Shown here piece by piece: positions 1 through 9,179 of a DNA stretch of 64,000 nucleotides. The notes beneath the pieces are model-generated. The model saw only the letters and a list, made by a program, of their open reading frames with translations, ran no database searches and was not told the DNA's origin. Positions within the stretch are counted from its first letter, which is position 1, and the number at the start of each line of letters is the position of its first letter. Source of the stretch: Bacteroidota bacterium (GTDB taxonomy: Bacteria; Bacteroidota; Bacteroidia; UKL13-3); assembly GCA_027488905.1 (NCBI GenBank), contig JAIYAT010000035.1, positions 310,001-374,000 of the forward strand, written 5' to 3'. Both the position numbers and the translations under genes were made by a program.

Positions 1-570
1 AGCAAAAGGAATTAACAAGACATAAGACAGATGTAATTGCATGATAAAAGTAGTAGTAATACCCATGATTAAGCCGGCTAACCAAGGTTTTATGACTTGT
101 TTTGAGAATTGCGGAATTAACTCTAAAAAGGATATAAAAAAAGGAATTGAAAACAATAATGCATAGGATGGATTGCAAATTCGCGTGGTATAATTTAAGG
201 TCCAAGGCAAGGTAAAAACTAAAAGGTATAACCAAGGCTTAGGCAAATTTGGTGTGAGTTTATGACCATAATTAATCAAACCCAAAATCGAAAAAAAAGA
301 TAAAATGTTTAGTAGAATAAAGGGTGATTCTGGTATTGGTAAAACAAAAAAGGAAGCGCCAACTAAAATAGATTGTAAAGCCCCAGGTATTTGTGTTTGA
401 GTATAAACCACATCTGGACCATAAGTTGGCCAAATTCCAGTTGTATACCACTTTAATCCTAATAAATAAATTTGCAATTCATCAGGAAACCAAAATTCGG
501 AGGTAAATCCAAACACTAACCTAAAGGCAAAAATTGCAATTAATAAATAGAAAATCTTTTTTTTAAGCAT
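1..570 (-). CDS. Partial GT-C-like membrane glycosyltransferase
   Basis: An open frame of 190 codons starts at an ATG at 568-570 on the minus strand and leaves the window at its left edge, so the C-terminus is missing. The N-terminus (MLKKKIFYLLIAIFAFRLVF) is a membrane segment. It is followed by an acidic pair in FPDELQIY near residue 28 and then by several more hydrophobic helices. A first extracytoplasmic loop carrying an Asp-Glu motif is the hallmark of polyprenol-phosphate-sugar-dependent GT-C transferases (PMT/ArnT-like), which act at the periplasmic face. The family call is inferred from this topology and motif; substrate and acceptor are unknown. The gene is divergent from the PhoH gene, with about 130 bp between the two starts. 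Confidence 0.6.
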   Translation of the reverse strand, partial: MLKKKIFYLLIAIFAFRLVFGFTSEFWFPDELQIYLLGLKWYTTGIWPTYGPDVVYTQTQIPGALQSILVGASFFVLPIPESPFILLNILSFFSILGLINYGHKLTPNLPKPWLYLLVFTLPWTLNYTTRICNPSYALLFSIPFFISFLELIPQFSKQVIKPWLAGLIMGITTTFIMQLHLSYVLLIPFA

Positions 571-698
571 ATTCAAAAATATTCTCAATTATTTATCAAG
601 CCATTAGTTTCATATCAACATATGTTTAAAAATATTACTAAATTAAGTATTTTTAATTGATAAAATTCCGAAAACCTTTTAAAATCAATCTTTGGATT

Positions 699-2081
699 AT
701 GGCAAAAAAAGTGGCTATTAAAAAAACACCAAAAAAAAGTGTTTTAAAAACAAAGGAACAAAGTCTTAAAAAAATATTCGTATTAGATACATCTGTAATT
801 CTATATGATAATAAATCGATTAAAAACTTTGAAGAGCATGATGTTGCCATTCCAATTACAGTGTTGGAAGAATTGGATAATTTTAAGAAAGGCAATGATA
901 CTATAAATTTTGAAGCACGGGAGTTTATACGATATGTAGACAAGCTTTCTGCAGAACACACTCTCACCAATTGGATTCCTATTAATGGACCAACTAAAGG
1001 TAGTTTCAAAGTGGTCATGAATGAGAAAGTAAAAGTAGATGCTCAAGTTGTTTTTGGTGAAAGAAAAGCAGATCATAGGATCTTAAATGCAGCATTAGCG
1101 CTTAAAGATCAATTTCCTGATAGACCAGTAATACTTGTAACCAAAGATGTAAATCTTAGGTTGAAAGCAAAATCTTTAAGTTTGCAAGCAGAAGATTATG
1201 AAACTGGTAAAATTAAAAACATTGATACACTTAGAACTGGCAGAACAATCATAGAAAAAGTTAAAGCCAGTGTCATAGATGAAATTTATGTTAGAGGTTT
1301 TTCCTCAGCAGCATTAACCATTAAAACTAAGCCAACTGCCAATCACTTTTACATTTTAAAAAACAGCAATAATTCAATCTTAACCTGGTATAATAGAGAA
1401 ACAGATTGTTTAGAAAGGGTTCAAAAAACCTCTGCTTACGGCATCAAACCAAGAAATGCAGAACAGGCTTTTGCCTTGCACGCAGTAATGAATCCTGCCA
1501 TTAAATTGGTTTCAATTCAAGGAGTTGCAGGAACTGGAAAAACACTTTTGGCATTGGCAGCTGCATTGGCTCAAAAACAAGAATATAGACAAATTTATTT
1601 AGCAAGACCAATTATTCCATTAAGCAACAAAGACATTGGCTATTTACCTGGAGATATAAAATCTAAAGTTAATCCTTACATGGAACCACTTTGGGATAAC
1701 CTTAAACTTATTCAAAATCAATGGAAGGAAACTGATAAAGAATATCATAAAATCACAGAAATGATTAATCAAGAAAAGCTTGTGGTTACTCCGCTCGCTT
1801 ATATTAGAGGAAGGAGTTTATCTAATATCATTTTTATCATTGACGAAGCGCAAAATCTCACTCCGCTAGAGGTTAAGACAATTATTACTAGAGCAGGTGA
1901 AGGCACAAAAATCATTTTCACAGGAGATATCTTTCAAATTGATACTCCTTATTTAGATTCGCAGTCCAATGGTCTCTCCTATTTAATAGATAGAATTAAA
2001 GATAATCCCTTATATGCACATATTACCCTAGAAAAAGGTGAGCGCTCAGAGTTAGCAAATCTTGCCAATAGTTTACTTTAG
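699..2081 (+). CDS. PIN domain-PhoH family ATPase
   Basis: The protein has about 460 residues in two parts. A lysine-rich start leads into a PIN-type nuclease domain (FVLDTSVILYD near residue 27, with further acidic residues to about 165). The second half is a PhoH ATPase with Walker A GVAGTGKT near residue 275 and Walker B IIFIIDEAQN near 376, followed by the FTGDIFQID motif. This PIN-PhoH fusion (YlaK/PhoH2-like) is known as an RNA helicase or ribonuclease in other bacteria; the function here is inferred from that family. I chose the ATG at 699 over an upstream in-frame TTG at 657, because the extra 14 residues are not family-like and Bacteroidota prefer ATG. It is probably cytoplasmic. The LOG-family gene follows after about 30 bp. 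Confidence 0.88.
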   Translation: MAKKVAIKKTPKKSVLKTKEQSLKKIFVLDTSVILYDNKSIKNFEEHDVAIPITVLEELDNFKKGNDTINFEAREFIRYVDKLSAEHTLTNWIPINGPTKGSFKVVMNEKVKVDAQVVFGERKADHRILNAALALKDQFPDRPVILVTKDVNLRLKAKSLSLQAEDYETGKIKNIDTLRTGRTIIEKVKASVIDEIYVRGFSSAALTIKTKPTANHFYILKNSNNSILTWYNRETDCLERVQKTSAYGIKPRNAEQAFALHAVMNPAIKLVSIQGVAGTGKTLLALAAALAQKQEYRQIYLARPIIPLSNKDIGYLPGDIKSKVNPYMEPLWDNLKLIQNQWKETDKEYHKITEMINQEKLVVTPLAYIRGRSLSNIIFIIDEAQNLTPLEVKTIITRAGEGTKIIFTGDIFQIDTPYLDSQSNGLSYLIDRIKDNPLYAHITLEKGERSELANLANSLL

Positions 2082-2112
2082 ATTAACAACTTTTCTTGTT
2101 ACTATAGGTTTT

Positions 2113-2856
2113 ATGCATATGCTATCAAACAACAATTACAACAATAGTGAAAGGCGTTTTCTGGAAGGACCAAGGTCTAGATTACAAGAACTTTTTTTCT
2201 TATTCAAAGTTTTCAAAGAATTTATTAAAGGCTATCGCGCATTGCATTTTTTAGGACCTTGTATTACAGTTTTTGGTAGTGCCAGATTCAAAGAAGATAA
2301 TATTTATTACCAACAAGCCAGAGAAATTGGAGCAAAACTTACAGAGCTGGGATTTGCAGTGATGACAGGGGGCGGACCTGGCATTATGGAAGCCGCAAAC
2401 AGAGGCGCCTTCGAAAATAACGGGTTTAGTGTAGGTTGTAATATCGAATTGCCACATGAGCAAAAAGAAAACCCCTATCTGCACAAATGGGTGGATTTTA
2501 GATACTTTTTTGTTAGAAAAACGCTTTTAATAAAATACTCTTATGGCTTTGTAATTATGCCAGGTGGTTGGGGAACTATGGATGAAATGTTTGAAGCACT
2601 CACTTTAATTCAAACTGGTAAAATCAAGGAATTCCCCGTTGTTTTAATTGGCAAAGAATATTGGAAAAACTTAATCGAATTAACTGCTGATATGATAAAA
2701 TATCAAACAGTATCTTCAACAGAAATCAAAGAATACTTATTAATAACAGATGATGTGGATGAAGCAATTGCACATGTTAAAAAATTTGCAATAGAAAAGT
2801 TTAAGCTCAAAAAAGCTAAGCCAATGAAACCCTTTAGTTTACTAGGCGAGCGCTAA
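2113..2856 (+). CDS. LOG family protein (TIGR00730-type phosphoribohydrolase)
   Basis: The protein has about 247 residues with the two diagnostic motifs of the LOG ('lysine decarboxylase-like') Rossmann family: GGGPGIMEAANRGA near residue 86 and PGGWGTMDEMFE near residue 150. Characterised members hydrolyse cytokinin riboside 5'-monophosphates or other nucleoside monophosphates to free base and ribose 5-phosphate. The older label 'lysine decarboxylase' is not supported by biochemistry. I start at the ATG at 2113; another ATG follows at 2119. An in-frame TTG at 2062 would overlap the end of the PhoH gene and seems unlikely. The gene converges on gldD with only 20 bp between stops, and that gap carries a GGTTTGAACC element. 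Confidence 0.85.
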   Translation: MHMLSNNNYNNSERRFLEGPRSRLQELFFLFKVFKEFIKGYRALHFLGPCITVFGSARFKEDNIYYQQAREIGAKLTELGFAVMTGGGPGIMEAANRGAFENNGFSVGCNIELPHEQKENPYLHKWVDFRYFFVRKTLLIKYSYGFVIMPGGWGTMDEMFEALTLIQTGKIKEFPVVLIGKEYWKNLIELTADMIKYQTVSSTEIKEYLLITDDVDEAIAHVKKFAIEKFKLKKAKPMKPFSLLGER

Positions 2857-2862
2857 GGTTTG

Positions 2863-2872
2863 GGTTTGAACC
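2863..2872 (+). repeat. Intergenic GGTTTGAACC element, copy 1
   Basis: An exact copy of the 10-bp near-palindrome (GGTT-TG-AACC) lies in the 20-bp gap between the convergent stops of the LOG-family gene and gldD. The flanks TTTGG and CCAAA extend the symmetry slightly. It is one of 12 exact copies in the window; the function is unknown. Confidence 0.75.
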
Positions 2873-2876
2873 AAAT

Positions 2877-3461
2877 CTATTTCCAATTTAAAGTATTAAT
2901 CAATTGAATCATATCTTCCTTTAAATGCTTCAAAACGGGTGCAATAGAATCTTGATTAGTTTTGGAATTAAAATATAAAGAACCACGTAAAAAATGATGT
3001 GTACTATCTGTTACATAAAACTGAGCGTTTGTTGCTGTACTACCATCTAACTCATAGAAAATACCATGAAACTGATTGGTATTAATATAATTTTCAATTA
3101 TTTGATCCGCTCTCATTACATGCTTAAATACCATTTGACGTGAGTCGTTGAGTAATTTAAATAGTTCTTCTCTATTTTCTACAGACTTATAACTCAAATG
3201 TAAAGTAGCACCAAATGGCTTATATTCTATGTTATACCAACATTCTTCAGCATTGGGATAGGAATTAGGTTCAACCACCACATAATTAGGCTGCTCAAAA
3301 CTATAATTGCATTGGGTCAAAACATATTTTTGCTGCACCCTTTCTGGAAAGTTGATTCTTTGAAAACCTCTCTGTCTAGGTGTTGCAAGGTTCTTTTCAT
3401 CCTCACAAGCTCCAAGCAAAGTCACAGAGATTAACAATAAAATATAGCTTAATTTCTTCAT
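2877..3461 (-). CDS. gldD: Gliding motility lipoprotein GldD
   Basis: This is a 194-residue lipoprotein. Its signal peptide ends in a lipobox (LLGAC, lipidated Cys at residue 19) and is followed by the RINFPE-type segment typical of GldD. Size, lipobox and position directly after gldE match the conserved gldE-gldD pair of gliding Bacteroidota. In Flavobacterium johnsoniae GldD is needed for gliding and is tied to type IX secretion. The start overlaps the gldE stop by 4 bp, which implies translational coupling. The exact role in the motility machinery is not known from sequence. Confidence 0.9.
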   Translation of the reverse strand: MKKLSYILLLISVTLLGACEDEKNLATPRQRGFQRINFPERVQQKYVLTQCNYSFEQPNYVVVEPNSYPNAEECWYNIEYKPFGATLHLSYKSVENREELFKLLNDSRQMVFKHVMRADQIIENYINTNQFHGIFYELDGSTATNAQFYVTDSTHHFLRGSLYFNSKTNQDSIAPVLKHLKEDMIQLINTLNWK

Positions 3462-4792
3462 GAATTGTTTGGTTCAAGCATAACCTTAACTCTTTTAATT
3501 TTTCTTGCGTCTACAGATTCTATTTTGAAAGTAAAATTTCCAAATTTTAATTCTTGACCCAATCTAGGTAAATCTCTATTTAATTCTAACAATAAACCAC
3601 CTAAAGTTTCGGCTTCATTTCTTACTTCTTCAAAAACCGAAGATTCAACCTCCATGTATTTACATACATCATTGATTAGCATTTTTGCTTCGAAAACAAA
3701 TGTATTCTTATTTATGCGAGTAAACACATGTTCATCTTCATCAAATTCATCCTGAATTTCACCAAATACCTCCTCAACTATATCTTCCATGCTCACCAAT
3801 CCGCTAGTGCCTCCAAATTCATCTACTACAATAGCTAAGTGCATTCTTTTGGTTTGAAATTCTTTAAGTAAATCATCGATTTTCTTGCTTTCTGGAACAA
3901 AAAAGGCTGGTCTAAGTAACTTTCTCCAATCATAACTAGCTTCTTCATCCATATGTGTAAGCAAATCTTTTGTAAAAAGTACACCTTTAATTTGGTCGAG
4001 GTTGTTTTCATAAACTGGAATTCTAGAATAACCAGAATCAACAATATGAAGCATTAATTGATTGAAATTTAAAGTGTATTCAGCACCAACAATATCCGGA
4101 CGTTGCTGCATAATCTGCTTCACATTCGTGTTTCCAAAATTAACTACACTTTTTAATATACTCTTTTCCTGCTTGGGTGTATCCTTTTCAGAGGTAATTT
4201 CTATGGCATGTGTTAATTCATCAGCAGAAAAAATATGTCCTTTTCTGGTTATTCTTTTATCAATAATACTGGTAGAATGTTCCAATACACTAACTAAAGG
4301 TCTAAGTACAAAATAAGTTCTATACAAAGGCACAGCTAGTAATTCAGCTACTTTTTCATTGTGTTTAAAGGAATATATTTTAGGAATTACCTCGCCAAAT
4401 AATACCAACATAAAGGTAACTAAAACTAATTCGAGTACAACACCAAGCCATGGATATACTTCAAAATCAAAAATTGTATGAAACATGGCACTGGTAACCA
4501 TTACTACTGCAATGTTTACGAAAGTATTTGCAATCAATATAGTTGCAAGAAGCTTTTTAGGATTCCTAGTAAGAAAATTTATGGCTTCTGACTTAGGTCC
4601 AGGAATTTCTTGCAGATTTTCTAGTTGGGTAGTATTTAAAGAAAATAAAGCGTTTTCTGAACCGGAGAAACATGCCGAACAGAAAATCAAAGCTACAATA
4701 CCAATAATTGAGAGTATAATTGAGATGCTGTCTGATGAAGAAAATTCAGGGTTGAAAATTTGTAACAGCGCGCTAAGTGGAGGTTCTCCCAT
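3458..4792 (-). CDS. gldE: Gliding motility-associated CNNM/CBS membrane protein GldE
   Basis: The protein has 444 residues. The N-terminal CNNM (DUF21) domain has about four membrane helices (roughly residues 20-170). A CBS pair follows (about 210-335, including DELTHAIEI and SGYSRIPVYE). The C-terminus is a CorC/HlyC domain (about 350-440) with the GGTSGLVSMEDIVEEVFGEI segment at the boundary. This is the hemolysin-C/CorC architecture. The name GldE rests on its place between ssb and gldD, a block conserved across gliding Bacteroidota. Relatives are linked to divalent cation homeostasis; in Flavobacterium GldE supports gliding together with GldD. The ATG at 4790-4792 lies 66 bp after the ssb stop. 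Confidence 0.88.
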   Translation of the reverse strand: MGEPPLSALLQIFNPEFSSSDSISIILSIIGIVALIFCSACFSGSENALFSLNTTQLENLQEIPGPKSEAINFLTRNPKKLLATILIANTFVNIAVVMVTSAMFHTIFDFEVYPWLGVVLELVLVTFMLVLFGEVIPKIYSFKHNEKVAELLAVPLYRTYFVLRPLVSVLEHSTSIIDKRITRKGHIFSADELTHAIEITSEKDTPKQEKSILKSVVNFGNTNVKQIMQQRPDIVGAEYTLNFNQLMLHIVDSGYSRIPVYENNLDQIKGVLFTKDLLTHMDEEASYDWRKLLRPAFFVPESKKIDDLLKEFQTKRMHLAIVVDEFGGTSGLVSMEDIVEEVFGEIQDEFDEDEHVFTRINKNTFVFEAKMLINDVCKYMEVESSVFEEVRNEAETLGGLLLELNRDLPRLGQELKFGNFTFKIESVDARKIKRVKVMLEPNNS

Positions 4793-4858
4793 TTTTAATT
4801 AATATAAAGTACAAAGTTAAGTATTGCAAGCATTTAACAAAATTTTGGTTCATGTGAA

Positions 4859-5227
4859 CTATGATTTTTCTCTTTCCAAGTCTTTAGGTAAATTTAGGAA
4901 CTGAACATTTGAAGCCTTAATTTTTTTTCGTTGTACTTCCATTCCTGCTTTATCTTTAAGCGTTTCGGTTCTAATACGACCTTCTACATAAACTTGACTT
5001 CCTTTTCTGAGGTAACCTTTAATGTTTAGTTGTTCTAAATTTTTCGCCAATTGATCCCAAGCTTCAATCATATGCCACTCAGTTTCCACTTTTTTCTCCC
5101 CATTTTTATCTAGATAATACTCGTTTGTAGCAATTGAGAAATTACAAACTACTCTGTTATTTTCTAAGTATCTTACAATTGGGTCTTGACCCAAATTGCC
5201 AATTAGCATTACTTTATTTAAAGACAT
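4859..5227 (-). CDS. ssb: Single-stranded DNA-binding protein
   Basis: This 122-residue SSB has a single OB-fold opening MSLNKVMLIGNLGQDPIVRY and the typical EWHMIEAWDQLAKN and KGSQVYVEGRIRT segments. It binds single-stranded DNA in replication and repair. It lacks the long Gly/Pro-rich linker and acidic tip (DDxPF) of E. coli SSB and ends in a short charged tail, as do several short Bacteroidota paralogues. It may therefore be the secondary, mutY-linked SSB rather than the main replicative one. It sits just downstream of the unknown exported protein with a gap of 6 bp. Confidence 0.9.
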   Translation of the reverse strand: MSLNKVMLIGNLGQDPIVRYLENNRVVCNFSIATNEYYLDKNGEKKVETEWHMIEAWDQLAKNLEQLNIKGYLRKGSQVYVEGRIRTETLKDKAGMEVQRKKIKASNVQFLNLPKDLEREKS

Positions 5228-5233
5228 TTGTAA

Positions 5234-6766
5234 CTAGTGAAATAAGATTTTGGCTGTTTTTACAATGTTTTTTTGCATATCATTAGAACTACCTTTTTCA
5301 ACGGCATGAATGGCAAATTCATTGTTAAATATTTGTCCAGTTGCGGTTAACAGCCTAATTTTCTCTTTGGTTTGAACCAATAACTCTCGCTCTAATTTAC
5401 CTGATGCAATGTTTATCTTTATAGCACAAGCTTGTCCTTTCTTAGCTACATCCTTATTTTCAAGCATTGTAAAACTTGACTTATCCATAGGATTGTTTTT
5501 TATATGATTATTTAAAATCATGTAAAATTCACCGTTATAAGTATTAGAAATTGGGCTAAAAGGACCGTTTTCTGTAAAAACTGGTATTGATTGGATTATT
5601 GCATTTCCATCTAATGTTTGATGAATCATCAAATAATAATTTTCAAATTTGATATTTGGCTTAGGTATTTGCCCCTTTTTGCTTTTAACAAATTTTTCTT
5701 CATAAAATGAACCTAAAATTAGAGCACCAAGCTTTGTTAATTCCAATTTCTTAAGGTCGAAATTTCGCTGTCTTTTGCTTAAAGATAATTCATTGGGGTC
5801 GGCAATTATTTGAATGTCCTTTAATAAAGAAAATCCCCCCTTTTCAAACACTTTTAAGCTAATGAGTGGTTTGTCACTTTCATCCTCTTGCGTGCAAAAA
5901 GCAAATGCAAATACACTTATATTTTCAGCAAATAACAGCTGTCTACCATATTTTGGATTATGATTTAGAACTACTTTATTTAAATCATTTAATTTATAAA
6001 CATGGGTATGAAATAATATAGTTTTGGATTTTTTCTCAAGACCTGTATTGGTTATGAATACAATATCTCCCTCGTTTGACAAAATGCAATTTTGAATATT
6101 AAAAGTCTGTTCGTTTACATCAAACTTAATTCGCTGGCTTTGAATAAGCTCCATTTTATCTGATAAAATGGTAATGCCAATTTCAGGTTTATTTGTATTA
6201 GTAAACTGTAGATTACTAAGTTCAGTTAAACTTTCACCAGGCAAAAAAAGTAAAGCAGTAAACAGACTATTTGCATTTCCAAAACTGCCAGGTATTACAA
6301 AGGGAACTCCTTTATTTTTTTCATTATTTAGGGGTACTTCAATTTCTTTCAAACTTCCTTTCAACTCACCTTCCTTTGAAATTTTTCCAGCGTAAAAGAT
6401 ATTTTTACCTATAGCTAAATTCCCAATTCCAATAAAATAAATATTTCCATCCTGGTATCTCGCAGAGGCGAGACTCACTCTTTCACCCTTTTTACCAGCA
6501 CCAATATTTACTAAAATAGACTTTGTTTTGTTGTTGTTTAGATTGGTTATTTCTAGGATAGGCAGCCATTCCTCTGATTGAAATCCTGAACGGTCCAATT
6601 TCAATTGGTAGTTGAAATCATTTTCTTGAAAATTACAGAGGCTTTTTTCTTGGATTAAGGTTTTTTTAGAATCAATAGGAAGCCATTGCAAATTAACCAT
6701 TGATTGAGCTTCCAAAATATTGATAACAAAGAAAAAAAGAAGAAGAACTAAAACTAATTTACGCAT
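5234..6766 (-). CDS. Unknown exported protein within the mutY-ssb block
   Basis: The protein has about 510 residues and I do not recognise it. A clear Sec signal peptide (MRKLVLVLLLFFFVINILEA, cleavage after about residue 21) is followed by a region rich in short beta-strand-like segments, with no lipobox and no T9SS tail. It could be a beta-propeller-like periplasmic or surface protein, but this is a guess. I start at the ATG at 6764-6766; a TTG six bases upstream is less likely. It lies between mutY and ssb, which are often direct neighbours in this phylum, so it looks like an insertion into a conserved block. A GGTTTGAACC copy at 5369-5378 falls in its coding region. Confidence 0.7.
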   Translation of the reverse strand: MRKLVLVLLLFFFVINILEAQSMVNLQWLPIDSKKTLIQEKSLCNFQENDFNYQLKLDRSGFQSEEWLPILEITNLNNNKTKSILVNIGAGKKGERVSLASARYQDGNIYFIGIGNLAIGKNIFYAGKISKEGELKGSLKEIEVPLNNEKNKGVPFVIPGSFGNANSLFTALLFLPGESLTELSNLQFTNTNKPEIGITILSDKMELIQSQRIKFDVNEQTFNIQNCILSNEGDIVFITNTGLEKKSKTILFHTHVYKLNDLNKVVLNHNPKYGRQLLFAENISVFAFAFCTQEDESDKPLISLKVFEKGGFSLLKDIQIIADPNELSLSKRQRNFDLKKLELTKLGALILGSFYEEKFVKSKKGQIPKPNIKFENYYLMIHQTLDGNAIIQSIPVFTENGPFSPISNTYNGEFYMILNNHIKNNPMDKSSFTMLENKDVAKKGQACAIKINIASGKLERELLVQTKEKIRLLTATGQIFNNEFAIHAVEKGSSNDMQKNIVKTAKILFH

Positions 6767-6801
6767 GCTCAAATTTAATCAAGATTATGTAGAATTTTAA
6801 G

Positions 6802-7851
6802 TTATCCGAAAACAAACTGAAGATATTTTTCAAATAATCGAGAAACTGGTAAACTATGAATTTCTTTTTGATTTATCCATAAATAGTTAAGCTCATCAGA
6901 AAATTTCAATTGATTTTTAGGTTCAAACCGGTAAAAAGTTGCTTGAATTTTCTGGTGTGTCAAAATATGGTTTTGAACCCAAAATGGCTTCAATTCCATT
7001 TTATTTAATATTATTCCAAAGTTTATTTCAATATCTATTATCAATGAATCTAAACTTGGAACTTCATCATATACAATAAGAGGCAAATCATATAAATTTT
7101 GCCAAATTCCACCCTTAGGTCGCTTAAAAACAACTGTTTTTGAACCCTTTAGAAAATGAAAATAATAAAAGTACTTACTTTTCACCTTCAACTTTTTCTC
7201 TTTTATAGGCAAATTTTGCATTAAATTATGGTTGTAAGCCTTACAATTACTAGCAATTGGGCAATTTTGGCAACTTGGGTTCTTAGGTAAACAAATTGTG
7301 GCACCTAATTCCATTATTGCTTGATTGTGCAAGGCTGGATTAGATTTATTGAGAAAATCAGAAGCTAAACTTTCAAATATTTTTTTTCCATTAGTAGTAT
7401 TAATTGGCTCCTTTTCAAGATAAAAACGAGATAGAACTCTAAACACATTACCATCCAAAACCGCAACAGGCTCATCAAATGAAAAACTAGCAATAGCCGC
7501 AGCAGTATATGAGCCAATTCCTTTAAGTTTAATCAATTCCTTATAACTAGTTGGAAAGAAACCATTAAGTTCACTTGAAATATATTTTGCGGTATAATGC
7601 AAATTTCTTCCTCTACTATAATACCCTAATCCTTGCCAAAGTTTAAGTACATTTTGTTCGGAGTCATTTGCTAGTAATTGAACATTTGGATAAATTTGGA
7701 TAAATTTTTCAAAATAGGGCAAACCTTGAGCTACTCTGGTTTGTTGGAGTATAATTTCGGACAACCAAATGATATAAGGATCTTTTGTTTCTCGCCAAGG
7801 CAAAATACGGTGGTTTTCGATGTACCACGAAATCAGTTTTTTATGAGTCAT
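6802..7851 (-). CDS. mutY: A/G-specific adenine DNA glycosylase
   Basis: MutY removes adenine mispaired with 8-oxoguanine. The 349-residue protein shows the catalytic Glu in WLSEIILQQTRV (E32), the helix-hairpin-helix LKGIGSYTAAAIASF near residue 110, and the catalytic Asp in VAVLDGNVFRVLSR. The 4Fe-4S ligands appear as Cys-X6-Cys-X2-Cys-X5-Cys near residues 186-202, and a NUDIX-like C-terminal lesion-recognition domain follows. Length and residues are complete. It is divergent from the HU gene across a 142-bp spacer that probably holds both promoters. A GGTTCAAACC copy at 6920-6929 encodes part of YRFEPK in the C-terminal domain. Confidence 0.95.
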   Translation of the reverse strand: MTHKKLISWYIENHRILPWRETKDPYIIWLSEIILQQTRVAQGLPYFEKFIQIYPNVQLLANDSEQNVLKLWQGLGYYSRGRNLHYTAKYISSELNGFFPTSYKELIKLKGIGSYTAAAIASFSFDEPVAVLDGNVFRVLSRFYLEKEPINTTNGKKIFESLASDFLNKSNPALHNQAIMELGATICLPKNPSCQNCPIASNCKAYNHNLMQNLPIKEKKLKVKSKYFYYFHFLKGSKTVVFKRPKGGIWQNLYDLPLIVYDEVPSLDSLIIDIEINFGIILNKMELKPFWVQNHILTHQKIQATFYRFEPKNQLKFSDELNYLWINQKEIHSLPVSRLFEKYLQFVFG

Positions 7852-7917
7852 AAATTTGCTTTCGCAAGAAAAATGAAAGATTTTACAAAAAAAACAATAT
7901 TTTTAAGTTATAATTTA

Positions 7918-7925
7918 TACATTTG
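7918..7925 (+). promoter_or_regulatory. Candidate -7 box (TAnnTTTG) for the HU gene
   Basis: TACATTTG matches the Bacteroidota primary-sigma -7 consensus TAnnTTTG. It lies about 69 bp before the HU start in the divergent mutY/HU spacer. The -33 TTG-type element is weak or absent upstream, so this remains a candidate. Confidence 0.4.
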
Positions 7926-7993
7926 CAACCCCTTAAGGGAAAAGCAAAGAGTTCATATTCATAATATTAAAGACCTAATAATTAAACAATAAC

Positions 7994-8335
7994 ATGACCA
8001 AAGCAGAAATTATCCAAGAGATTTCATTAAAAACGGGAGTAGACAAGAACCAAGTTCAAGAAGTTGTGGAGTCATTTTTCAAGGTAGTTCGTAACAACAT
8101 GACAGAGGGAAAGAATGTGTATTTCCGTGGTTTCGGATCTTTTATCATTAAGAGACGTGCAAAAAAGATTGCGAGAAATATTTCTAAGAACACTGCCATG
8201 GTTATCGACGAACATTACATTCCTTCTTTTAAGCCTGCAAAAACATTTGTAGACAAAATTAAGAAAAGTGAAGCTGTAAAAACCAATGCAGCAAAAAGAG
8301 AAGCTGAAGCAAAACAGGCACTTAAAGAAGCTTAA
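7994..8335 (+). CDS. HU/IHF-family DNA-binding protein
   Basis: This is a 113-residue nucleoid protein. The HU/IHF fold spans about residues 1-90 (MTKAEIIQEISLKTGV, FRGFGSFIIKRRAKKIARN, PSFKPAKTFVDKI). An extra basic and Ala-rich tail of about 20 residues follows (KREAEAKQALKEA). It bends DNA as a dimer and is likely abundant. In the gliding Bacteroidota that I know, an HU gene sits divergently next to mutY, as here. The stop TAA overlaps the ATG of the TPR gene by one base (TAATG), suggesting coupled translation. Confidence 0.92.
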   Translation: MTKAEIIQEISLKTGVDKNQVQEVVESFFKVVRNNMTEGKNVYFRGFGSFIIKRRAKKIARNISKNTAMVIDEHYIPSFKPAKTFVDKIKKSEAVKTNAAKREAEAKQALKEA

Positions 8336-9177
8336 TGCAATTTAATAAGGCACAAATCATTATTATAGCGGTGTTGTTATCACTGGTAGGAATTCTTATT
8401 TATTTAAATTTTAAGAGTTCTACCAGTGAAATCTTACCCGAGGTAAAGAGCCCTGCAGAAACAGTAGTTTATCAATTTGATTTTGATGCTTATGTCGCTA
8501 GCATTAAGGATTCAGTGAATCCAGATTTATGGGCAAGTTTAAAGGAATCTATGGTTCAGGCCGATTCTAATGAAGCTAGACTGTTTATGTTGTCTGATTT
8601 ATCAAGAAAGTTTGATTCATTAGGATTTCCGTTGGTTGGTGCACATTATTTTTCTAAATTAGCGAAACGAATTAACGATGAAAATTCTTGGTTCAACGCA
8701 GGATTAAGATATTATGAATTTGCTGCAACTAGCGAAGATACTGCCATGCAAATGTATGCTACAAAAGAGGCTATTGTTGCTTTTGAAAAGGTAATTGCTC
8801 TAAACGAAAATAATATTGAAGCGAAAAATGCCTTGGCAATTTGTTATATTCAAAATGATATGGACATTATGAAAGGTGTTCAATTGTTGAAAGATGTAAC
8901 CAAAAGAGATTCTAACAATATAGAAGCAAATTATACTTTAGGTATGCTGTCAATGCGCAGCGGCCAAGCAGATAAAGCTGTAGGAAGATTTGAAACATTG
9001 GTTAAATTGCAACCGATGAACCCTGAGTTTCACTATTATTTAGGTGAAGCTTATAATCAAATGGGTAAAAAGAAAGAGGCACTCAGAGAATACGAAACGT
9101 TTAAAACGTTAGTACCTGATGAGGGTGCAAAAAAGAACATTGAAGTCACTATTAATAACCTTAAAAATTCTAACTAA
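8335..9177 (+). CDS. Membrane-anchored TPR protein
   Basis: The protein has 280 residues. An uncleaved N-terminal membrane anchor covers about residues 7-25 (IIIIAVLLSLVGILIYL). A periplasmic region follows with at least three tetratricopeptide repeats from about residue 120 (for example AVGRFETLVKLQPMNPEFHY and YLGEAYNQMGKKKEALREYE). TPRs mediate protein-protein contacts; the partner is unknown. It is coupled to the HU gene by a one-base overlap. HU, TPR protein, tiny basic protein and RNase G form one plus-strand run, hinting at a nucleic-acid or ribosome-related neighbourhood, though the TPR protein itself is exported. Confidence 0.8.
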   Translation: MQFNKAQIIIIAVLLSLVGILIYLNFKSSTSEILPEVKSPAETVVYQFDFDAYVASIKDSVNPDLWASLKESMVQADSNEARLFMLSDLSRKFDSLGFPLVGAHYFSKLAKRINDENSWFNAGLRYYEFAATSEDTAMQMYATKEAIVAFEKVIALNENNIEAKNALAICYIQNDMDIMKGVQLLKDVTKRDSNNIEANYTLGMLSMRSGQADKAVGRFETLVKLQPMNPEFHYYLGEAYNQMGKKKEALREYETFKTLVPDEGAKKNIEVTINNLKNSN

Positions 9178-9179
9178 TT

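Noticed and set aside
657-698. Upstream TTG start extending the PhoH protein by 14 residues
   Set aside because: The extension has no family support, and an ATG at 699 gives the expected lysine-rich start before the PIN domain.
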